Shown: piece after piece, positions 57,787 through 64,000 of the stretch
Numbering within the stretch: position 1 is the stretch's first letter
Layout of the letters: each line of letters starts with the position of its first letter
Source of the DNA: Acidimicrobiia bacterium
GTDB taxonomy: Bacteria > Actinomycetota > Acidimicrobiia > Spongiisociales > JAHEDJ01
Assembly: GCA_035471805.1 (NCBI GenBank)
Contig: DATIPS010000007.1
Span: 20,769 to 84,768 of the forward strand
Length of the DNA stretch: 64,000 nt
Direction of reading: 5' to 3'
Made by a program: the position numbers and the translations under genes
Notes under the pieces: model-generated
What the model was told of the DNA's origin: nothing
Databases searched by the model: none
Seen by the model: only the letters and a program-made list of their open reading frames with translations

Positions 57787-58920
57787 GTGCCGAAAATCGT
57801 CAACTCGTGGAACGAGTGGAGCCGGCTCAAGCGGGTCATCGTCGGAAGGGCCGACGGGACGATGGTTCAGGCACCGGAGCCCGCCACCGTCCGGGATTGG
57901 CCGGAGCACGGCTTCCCGAAGGGCACCTACGGTCGCCTCCCCCAGGAGATGGAAGACGCCGCCAACGAGCAGATGGACAACTTCGCCGCACTGCTCGAGA
58001 AGCACGATGTCATTGTCGACCGGCCCGAAGTACTGGACTTCTCACAGCAGGTCTCCACCCCCGACTGGAAACAGGACTCGATGTTCGGCGTGATGCCTCC
58101 GCGCGACATACTGCTGACCATCGGCAACGAGATACTCGAAGCCACCATGTCGCAGCGCTCCCGGTGGTTCGAGTACCTCGCCTACCGGCCACTCCTGCAG
58201 AGTTACTTCGAGCAGGATCCGGAGTTCCGCTGGGAATCTGCTCCAAAGCCGCGCCTCACCGACGCCTCATACGTCGACGGAACGGACTTCTGGGAGTACG
58301 CCGAGTCTTTCAGCGACGAAGAACAGATCGAGCGGTTCACCAAGAAGAAGCAGTGGAACCTCACCGAAGCGGAACCGCTCTTCGACGCAGCCGACGTCGG
58401 CCGCTTCGGCAAGGACTTGTTCGTCCAGCGGTCCACGGCCACCAACGGCGCGGGAATCGACTGGCTTCGCCGTCACTACCCCGAGCATCGAATTCACGAA
58501 GTTCTCTTCTATGAAGCGCACCCGATGCACATCGACGCGACCTTCATTCCTTTGCGGCCCGGCCTTGCCCTCAGCAACCGGCAGCGATACCCGATGACCG
58601 ACGAAATGCTCCGGTTGTTCGAGATAAACGACTGGCAGATCGTGCCATGCGCCGAACCCGCCCTATCGGAGAAGCCGCCTCTGTGCTTCTGCAGCGTCTG
58701 GTTGTCGATGAACACTCTGCTGCTCGACGAGAACACGATCTTCGTGGAGGAGTCAGAGAGAGCTCAGCAGCAACAGTTCTACGAACTCGGTTTCGAGGTG
58801 ATCCCCGTACCATTCTGGGCGGTCGGACCATTCGGCGGCGGCCTGCACTGCGCAACCGCCGATGTCTATCGGGAAGGCGACCTGGAGGACTACTTCCCCA
58901 AGCAGATTCCGGGGTATTGA
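57787..58920 (+). CDS. Glycine amidinotransferase (AGAT) homologue
   Basis: This 377-residue amidinotransferase-family protein (beta/alpha propeller) closely follows animal AGAT around the active site. Asp203 lies in LFDAADVGRFGKD, His248 in HPMHIDATF and the nucleophile Cys355 in GGGLHCATADV. It transfers the amidino group from a donor such as arginine to an amine acceptor through a Cys-amidino intermediate. No streptomycin- or cyanotoxin-type genes are nearby, so a catabolic or osmolyte role is more likely. GTG start with GAGGAGG upstream; first gene of the rightward operon. Confidence 0.92.
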   Translation: MPKIVNSWNEWSRLKRVIVGRADGTMVQAPEPATVRDWPEHGFPKGTYGRLPQEMEDAANEQMDNFAALLEKHDVIVDRPEVLDFSQQVSTPDWKQDSMFGVMPPRDILLTIGNEILEATMSQRSRWFEYLAYRPLLQSYFEQDPEFRWESAPKPRLTDASYVDGTDFWEYAESFSDEEQIERFTKKKQWNLTEAEPLFDAADVGRFGKDLFVQRSTATNGAGIDWLRRHYPEHRIHEVLFYEAHPMHIDATFIPLRPGLALSNRQRYPMTDEMLRLFEINDWQIVPCAEPALSEKPPLCFCSVWLSMNTLLLDENTIFVEESERAQQQQFYELGFEVIPVPFWAVGPFGGGLHCATADVYREGDLEDYFPKQIPGY

Positions 58921-58957
58921 GCGGTCGGCCATCGGCGAGATACGGAAAGAGAGCAAA

Positions 58958-60298
58958 ATGAGTAGGCGCAAGGTCATCATCATCGGAGCCGCAGGGCGCG
59001 ACTTCCACAACTTCAACACCCGCTACCGCGACGACGAGTCGGTCGAGGTCGTGGCATTCACCGCCGAGCAGATCCCCGGCATCGACGACCGCACCTACCC
59101 TCCCGGACTGGCCGGGCCTCTCTATCCCAACGGAATCCCCATCTACTCCGAGGAGGAACTGCCCCGGCTCATTGCCGAGATGGGCGCAGACGAGTGCGCC
59201 TTCTCATACAGCGACATCTCGTACAACCACGTGATGGGCGTCGCCGCCATCGTGCAGGCAGCCGGTGCATCCTTCACGCTCCTGGGACCGGCCGACACCC
59301 AGGTCGCGAGCACCAAGCCGGTCATCTCCGTATGCGCGGTCCGCACCGGTTCGGGCAAGAGCCAGACCTCGCGCAAGGTCGTCGAGATGCTCATGGCGAA
59401 GGGTCTCAAAGTCGTGGCCGTCCGGCACCCGATGCCCTACGGCGATCTCACCGCTCAGAAGGTTCAACGGTTCGCCGAACTCGCCGACCTCGAGAAGCAC
59501 GATTGCACAATCGAGGAGATGGAAGAGTACGAGCCGCACATCGTGCGCGGGAACGTCATCTACGCGGGCGTCGACTACGAAGCCATCCTCCGTGCGGCCG
59601 AAAACGACCCCAACGGATGTGACGTGATCGTCTGGGACGGAGGCAACAACGACTTCTCGTTCTACAGAGCCGATCTCGCCTTCACCGTCGTCGATCCCCA
59701 TCGTCCTGGTCACGAGTTGTCCTACTACCCGGGCGAGGTGAGCCTGCGTATGGCCGACGTGGCGATCATCAACAAGATCGACTCTGCAGACCTGGCCGGA
59801 ATCGAAACCGTGCGAGCGAACATTGCCGAGATCAACCCCAACGCCAGGGTCATCGAGGCAGCTTCGACTGTACGACTCGAAGATCCAAGCATCGTCGGGG
59901 GCAAGCGGGTCCTCGTCGTTGAGGACGGTCCGACACTCACCCACGGCGGCATGAAGATCGGCGCCGGCGTTGTCGCAGCCAGGAAACACGGTGCCACCGA
60001 GTTCGTCGATCCCCGCCCCTATCTCGTCGGCAAGCTGAAGGAAACGTTCGAGATCTACCCGGAGATCGGCACGATCCTGCCCGCCATGGGATACGGCGAG
60101 GAGCAGCTGCGCGACCTCGAAGCAACCATCAACGCAACCGATTGCGATGCGGTCGTCATCGGAACGCCGATCGACCTGGCCCGTATCGTCGACATCAGGA
60201 AACCGACGACACGCGTGTTCTACGACCTGCAGGAAATCGGCGAGCCGAATCTGGACGGGATACTCACCGAGTTCGTGACCGAGCACGGGCTCGCGTAG
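58958..60298 (+). CDS. P-loop GTPase-like protein of the cyclic 2,3-diphosphoglycerate synthetase family
   Basis: This 446-residue protein has an N-terminal Rossmann-like lead (KVIIIGAAGRDFHNFNTRYR) and a P-loop CAVRTGSGKSQTSRK at about 148-162. WDGGNNDFSF and a NKID motif (IINKIDSADL) support nucleotide binding. The layout is that known from archaeal cyclic 2,3-diphosphoglycerate synthetase and uncharacterised bacterial homologues. The chemistry here is unknown; ATP/GTP-dependent ligation or activation is plausible. The ATG at 58958 is used because the frame to 58862 overlaps the amidinotransferase. Sits between the amidinotransferase and aldehyde oxidoreductase. Confidence 0.75.
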   Translation: MSRRKVIIIGAAGRDFHNFNTRYRDDESVEVVAFTAEQIPGIDDRTYPPGLAGPLYPNGIPIYSEEELPRLIAEMGADECAFSYSDISYNHVMGVAAIVQAAGASFTLLGPADTQVASTKPVISVCAVRTGSGKSQTSRKVVEMLMAKGLKVVAVRHPMPYGDLTAQKVQRFAELADLEKHDCTIEEMEEYEPHIVRGNVIYAGVDYEAILRAAENDPNGCDVIVWDGGNNDFSFYRADLAFTVVDPHRPGHELSYYPGEVSLRMADVAIINKIDSADLAGIETVRANIAEINPNARVIEAASTVRLEDPSIVGGKRVLVVEDGPTLTHGGMKIGAGVVAARKHGATEFVDPRPYLVGKLKETFEIYPEIGTILPAMGYGEEQLRDLEATINATDCDAVVIGTPIDLARIVDIRKPTTRVFYDLQEIGEPNLDGILTEFVTEHGLA

Positions 60299-60343
60299 AT
60301 TCGAACGCGACTTCATTCACGGCTGACACCAGGAGGCAGGTTC

Positions 60344-62158
60344 GTGGAGATCAGTGAGCTGCGACCACCGTCGGACTTCACCATCAGTCGCTACTACGTC
60401 GACCTGGCCGGCCGGTCGGTTCGTTTCGAGCGAGTAGCGTGCGAGGATCTCGAGGATGCGCTCGGCGGTATCGCGCGGGCAACCAAGCTCCTCGAGGACA
60501 CGGTGGTCGACGATCCCTACGCTCCCTCAGCACCGCTGGTGATGAACCTCGGTCTGCTGAGCGGCACGAGGGTGATGACCGGCCTCCGCACGTTCTTTCA
60601 CGGTTACTCACCCCTGAAGACGTCACGCTCGGGAGCCCCGGGTCTGATGTGGACGGCCGGTTCCGGACACTTCGGAACGAAGCTGCGGGGCCTGGGCATC
60701 GAGGAGGTGGTCTTCACCGGCCGCTGCGACCGGCCGACGATCCTCCACCTCACGCCTTCCTCCGATCCCACCGACCCGCAAGGGCCGGCCGAGTTCACCT
60801 TCCTGGATGCCGGTGATCTGGCCGGCAAGCGAGTCAACGCCAAGATCCAGGACCTGCACGGCCGGTATCCGGATGCACACTTCGCGGTGATCGGTCCGGC
60901 CGGTGAAAACTACGAGTCCGTCAGATACGCATCGATAGCCCTCTCCACCGACAACCAGCTGAAGACCGGTGACGCCAAACCTCGCTTCTGCGGGCGGGGC
61001 GGCTACGGGGGCGTCATGGGATCGAAGAACCTGCTGGGAATCATCGCAGACGGACCCAACCCGAATGCGTCGAGCCGCGGGCTGAAGGAGGTCAATCGGG
61101 AGATCAACCTCGGTGACGGGAGCAAGGGATATCGCGACGTCGGAACCTGGCGAATGGTCGGAGTTCTCCATCCCGTCGGCGGGCTCCCCGAGTACAACTT
61201 CGCTCCGCCGGGCACCGATGACGGCGGACGGCTGATGCGACCGGCCGTTGAGGAAGGGCCGTACGTCGTCAAAGCAGAGGCCTGCTACCTGTGCGGTATC
61301 AAATGCCACAAGAACGTGTACGACGAGGTCGACGGTGAAGCCGGCCGGTTCCGGGCCAAAGTGGACTACGAACCGCTGGCACTTCTGTCGTCCAACCTGG
61401 GCCTCTACGACATCGACCAGTCACTGACCTTGATCGACCTCACCGACGAGCTCGGAATGGACTCGATCTCGCTCGGTGGAACCCTCGGCTACGCCATGGA
61501 ATGGAACAAGCGGCATCCCGACGCACTCATCGCCGGAGGACTCGGCTATGGGGATTTCGACGGAACCATGGCGGCGATCACAGCAATCGGCACCGGCAGA
61601 AACGAGGAACTCGGGCAAGGCGTGATGCGCCTCTCTACGAGCAGAGGAGCGACGGGCTTCGCCATGCACTCCAAGGGCGTCGAGTATCCCGCCTATCTGC
61701 CGCATACGAACCCGTCCTATCCGTGGGCACTGGCCGGCGGGCACATGTCGATGCGAACCTATCTCCTGGCCGTCGTCGAGCGAGAAACGGATCTCGAATA
61801 CTGGGTCGATGCCACCGTCAATCGCGGCCCGAAGTTCATTCTCGACGACATAACCGGGCTGTGTAAGTTCTCAATGATCACGCCGGACCTCGAAGCCGAG
61901 GCGATCAGACTGGTGACCGGACTCGACGTCGGTGCCGAGCAGCTGACCGCGGCGGTCGATCGCACGTTCCTCAGGGGATATGCCAACGAGCGGGCGCGCG
62001 GGTTCACCTTCGACGACTACACGATGCCGGATGAAGCACATCTGCGGATCGAGAACTCGAGCGTGCCCCAGTTCAACACGCCCGAGTTCTTCGAGGAACT
62101 GAGATCCCGGGTGATGGAGACCTTGGATCAGAGGGCGACCGCGGCAGGGTTTCTCTGA
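60344..62158 (+). CDS. Aldehyde:ferredoxin oxidoreductase family (tungsten/molybdenum) enzyme
   Basis: This 604-residue AOR-family protein of full length has an N-terminal pterin-binding domain, GRGGYGGVMGSKNLLG and the [4Fe-4S] ligands CYLCGIKCHKN (C-x2-C-x3-C, about 313-319). The fourth Cys is in DDITGLCKFS. It oxidises aldehydes to acids, reducing ferredoxin, using a bis-pterin W (or Mo) cofactor. GTG start with AGGAGG upstream. It would remove the aldehyde formed by the aminotransferase or amine dehydrogenase. The AOR family also contains non-aldehyde members, so activity is not proven. Confidence 0.9.
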   Translation: MEISELRPPSDFTISRYYVDLAGRSVRFERVACEDLEDALGGIARATKLLEDTVVDDPYAPSAPLVMNLGLLSGTRVMTGLRTFFHGYSPLKTSRSGAPGLMWTAGSGHFGTKLRGLGIEEVVFTGRCDRPTILHLTPSSDPTDPQGPAEFTFLDAGDLAGKRVNAKIQDLHGRYPDAHFAVIGPAGENYESVRYASIALSTDNQLKTGDAKPRFCGRGGYGGVMGSKNLLGIIADGPNPNASSRGLKEVNREINLGDGSKGYRDVGTWRMVGVLHPVGGLPEYNFAPPGTDDGGRLMRPAVEEGPYVVKAEACYLCGIKCHKNVYDEVDGEAGRFRAKVDYEPLALLSSNLGLYDIDQSLTLIDLTDELGMDSISLGGTLGYAMEWNKRHPDALIAGGLGYGDFDGTMAAITAIGTGRNEELGQGVMRLSTSRGATGFAMHSKGVEYPAYLPHTNPSYPWALAGGHMSMRTYLLAVVERETDLEYWVDATVNRGPKFILDDITGLCKFSMITPDLEAEAIRLVTGLDVGAEQLTAAVDRTFLRGYANERARGFTFDDYTMPDEAHLRIENSSVPQFNTPEFFEELRSRVMETLDQRATAAGFL

Positions 62159-62160
62159 GG

Positions 62161-62223
62161 CGCGGGTCGCGGGTCGCGAGTCGCGGGTCGCGAGTTGCGA
62201 GTTGCGAGTTGCGAGTTGCGAGT
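62161..62223 (+). repeat. Tandem 7-bp repeat array (CGCGGGT to TGCGAGT)
   Basis: Nine in-register heptamers occur: CGCGGGT x2, CGCGAGT, CGCGGGT, CGCGAGT, then TGCGAGT x4. It starts 3 bp after the AOR stop and ends 4 bp before the moeA stop on the other strand. Same period and drift style as 191-259. Not a CRISPR. Confidence 0.9.
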
Positions 62224-62226
62224 TTC

Positions 62227-64000
62227 CTACCGGATGAAACCCAGAGATCGGAGATCTCCGGCAATCGTTTCGTCTTCGAGTAGCTCCCTGAGAGCCACCA
62301 CCGCCGGCCGATCCCACCGGGCCTCAGGGATTGCGAAGTCGAACTGCTCGTCCTGAAGGAAGCGAAACTCCAGCCCGGCGGCTTCGGCCACGGTGTCCAG
62401 GGTGACTCCCCAGTCGGCGCGACCCTGCTCGACTGCGGCAGCCACCGCATGGTGAGTCCGGGCTTGATGCAGATAACCCCCGGGGCGCTGACCCTCGAGC
62501 AGTCTGTCGATCAACACCCGCGTCCCGCTGCCCGGATTCCGGTTGACCATTCGAGGTGACCCGTCCCGCAGCTTCTGCACCAGTGTTTCGCCCTGGAGTC
62601 CGGCGAGCTCCTCGTCGCTCCGTCGAAACACGATGCCCTGCCGCCTCCGGTATCCGCGCAACAGCCGCACGCCGGGCGGGAGAAACGGCTCGTTGTACAT
62701 GCCGGTTTCCTCGTCCATCAGGTGAATGCCCGCCACGTCGGCCTCGCCTCGACCGACCGCCGTCAACCCTCCGGTAGACCCGACCGGGACCATCTTCACC
62801 CTGAAACCGCGCTCGGCGAGCAACCCCAGCAGATGATCGAATCCGATGCAGTGGCTGCCGATGGCGGCCAGGTCGGCCGGCCGAACCTCGGAGTGCAGCA
62901 GGTGCACATCGACGATCGCACCCTCCTCCACGTATTCGACGGCGCTCGGGATACGGATGAACCCATCCGCTCTCCCAAAAGCCGTCACGCTCCCCGAACC
63001 GGCGCCGAGGGGATACGCAGCAAGTCCGGACGGCCCCTCCACGAGATCGACCAGGCTGTACTCGGTGCGTCCCGACGCGGATGTGAATCGCAAGGGAGCA
63101 GTCGCCTTCACGACATCCCGATCCGGAGCCGGGATCCCCGACAGGCGCCGCAGCAACGGCGCCACGAACTCATGGAAAGTGAAGATGGCCGATGTGGGGA
63201 ACCCGGGTAGCACAACCACCGGAGTCGACGCCACGACGGCGAGCAGAATGGGCTTGCCCGGCTTCAACGCCACACCGTGCACCACCACGCCGGCCGAACC
63301 GGGCAACTTCAGTCCCAACCTATCCACCACCGTTGCGTTCAGATCGCCCTCACCCTTGGATGTGCCCCCCGAGAGCAGTACGACGTCTGCCTCCCGGTCG
63401 GCCGCCAGCAGGCGGGAGACGGTTCGCTCCAGCAAGACTTCGTCATCCGGGACGATCCCGCACGCCACCGGCTCGCATCCGAGCTCTGCCACGGCGTCCA
63501 GCAGAATCCGCTGATTGGAGTCGTAGACCTGGCCGACCTCGAGCGGATCACCCGGCTCCACGATCTCGTCACCGGTGGAGATCACCGCGACACGCGGCCG
63601 GACGATCACCTCGATACTGCGGGCACCGACCGCGGCCAGCACCCCCGTTTCCCGGGAGGTGAGTCGTGTTCCGCGTCGCATGACCGTCTCACCCCGCCCG
63701 ATGTCGGAACCGGCGAAGGTTATGTTTCCTCCGGGAACCGCAGGCCGAACGACACGGATACCCCCGGCGAACGGTTCGGTATGTTCAACCATGAGCACCG
63801 CGTCTGCGCCGCGGGGCACGACCCCACCGGTCGCCACCGGGACGGCAACACCGGCCTCCACCTCGAATCCGTCCGGTGGGGCTTGACCGGCCGCCAGCGA
63901 AACGTCCGACACCCCGAGGGTGACCGGTGCCAGTTCCTCTGCACCGAAGGTGTCCTCGGCCCGCACCGCGAAGCCGTCGACGTTACTCCGGTCAAAGGCG
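62227..64000 (-). CDS. moeA: MoeA molybdopterin molybdenumtransferase fused to a PBP-like domain (5' end outside)
   Basis: About 590 residues are visible; the start lies beyond the right edge, where DRSNVDGFAV of MoeA is read. The MoeA part (up to about 380 visible residues) has GGVVPRGADAVLMVEHTE, VLLSGGTSKGEGD and VLPGFPTSAIFTFHEF. A C-terminal periplasmic-binding-like domain follows (LDEETGMY region shown as HLMDEETGMYNEPF, VNRNPGSGTRVLIDRLL). MoeA inserts Mo or W into the pterin; the binding domain may sense substrate or oxyanion. Convergent with AOR across the heptamer array. Confidence 0.9.
   Translation of the reverse strand, partial: AFDRSNVDGFAVRAEDTFGAEELAPVTLGVSDVSLAAGQAPPDGFEVEAGVAVPVATGGVVPRGADAVLMVEHTEPFAGGIRVVRPAVPGGNITFAGSDIGRGETVMRRGTRLTSRETGVLAAVGARSIEVIVRPRVAVISTGDEIVEPGDPLEVGQVYDSNQRILLDAVAELGCEPVACGIVPDDEVLLERTVSRLLAADREADVVLLSGGTSKGEGDLNATVVDRLGLKLPGSAGVVVHGVALKPGKPILLAVVASTPVVVLPGFPTSAIFTFHEFVAPLLRRLSGIPAPDRDVVKATAPLRFTSASGRTEYSLVDLVEGPSGLAAYPLGAGSGSVTAFGRADGFIRIPSAVEYVEEGAIVDVHLLHSEVRPADLAAIGSHCIGFDHLLGLLAERGFRVKMVPVGSTGGLTAVGRGEADVAGIHLMDEETGMYNEPFLPPGVRLLRGYRRRQGIVFRRSDEELAGLQGETLVQKLRDGSPRMVNRNPGSGTRVLIDRLLEGQRPGGYLHQARTHHAVAAAVEQGRADWGVTLDTVAEAAGLEFRFLQDEQFDFAIPEARWDRPAVVALRELLEDETIAGDLRSLGFIR

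Overview
The window is GC-rich, has many GTG/TTG starts and tightly overlapping genes, and encodes an F420-type luciferase-like oxidoreductase, a PPOX/F420-type flavoprotein, heteromeric acyl-CoA dehydrogenases and SigE-like ECF factors. Together these point to a chromosomal segment of an actinomycete, most likely an uncultured Actinomycetota lineage of the Acidimicrobiia type. That placement is inferred from gene content only. No rRNA, CRISPR array or intact mobile element was found. One tRNA-Met(CAT) is present, next to a decayed HTH gene.

Layout. 1-3.8 kb: an envelope-stress set, with a two-component system whose kinase carries a PspC domain and, divergently, a PspC/toastrack membrane protein. 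3.8-6 kb: an LLM oxidoreductase and an Eis-like acetyltransferase. 6-10.7 kb and 14.1-22 kb: fatty/branched-acid catabolism. This comprises a quinone-oxidoreductase-like enzyme, thiolase, SDRs, a MaoC hydratase, an APH-like kinase, two adjacent acyl-CoA dehydrogenases of which only one keeps the catalytic Glu, a TetR regulator, a flavin amino-acid oxidase and an ornithine-cyclodeaminase homologue. Two of its control regions share a TTAGTGNNCGTTAAC element. 10.9-14.1 kb: two small exported proteins and an S9A peptidase. 22-33.7 kb: thioesterase, penicillin-acylase family hydrolase, PPOX protein, IPN-epimerase-like PLP enzyme, alpha/beta hydrolase, ABC-2 exporter, katG and a Kef-type antiporter. 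33.9-39.7 kb: two mirror-image ECF sigma/membrane beta-propeller cassettes around two exported proteins. 40-45 kb: tRNA-Met, two universal stress proteins, a Na/Pi symporter-like protein and a DUF819 protein, closed by a duplicated hairpin.

45-64 kb is the most interesting part: a predicted amine/guanidino-compound utilisation locus. It holds a PLP decarboxylase, a TetR regulator, a ureohydrolase (agmatinase family), a PotDBCA-type importer, a polysaccharide-deacetylase-like hydrolase, a TMADH/histamine-dehydrogenase-like flavoprotein, alanine dehydrogenase, a class III aminotransferase, a glycine-amidinotransferase homologue, a GTPase of the cyclic-2,3-diphosphoglycerate synthetase family, an aldehyde:ferredoxin oxidoreductase and a MoeA fused to a binding-protein-like domain. 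A near-identical 16-18 bp palindrome (core CCTATCRATCGATAGG) lies upstream of the TetR gene and in the divergent promoter between the aminotransferase and the amidinotransferase, which ties the locus into one regulon. A plausible flow is import of a cationic amine, amidino removal or transfer, oxidative deamination or transamination recycled by alanine dehydrogenase, and aldehyde oxidation by a W/Mo enzyme. The actual substrate cannot be read from sequence.

Two intergenic arrays of 7-bp tandem repeats (near 0.2 kb and 62.2 kb) show parallel unit-to-unit drift. All functional calls rest on visible motifs and family knowledge; no database search was run.
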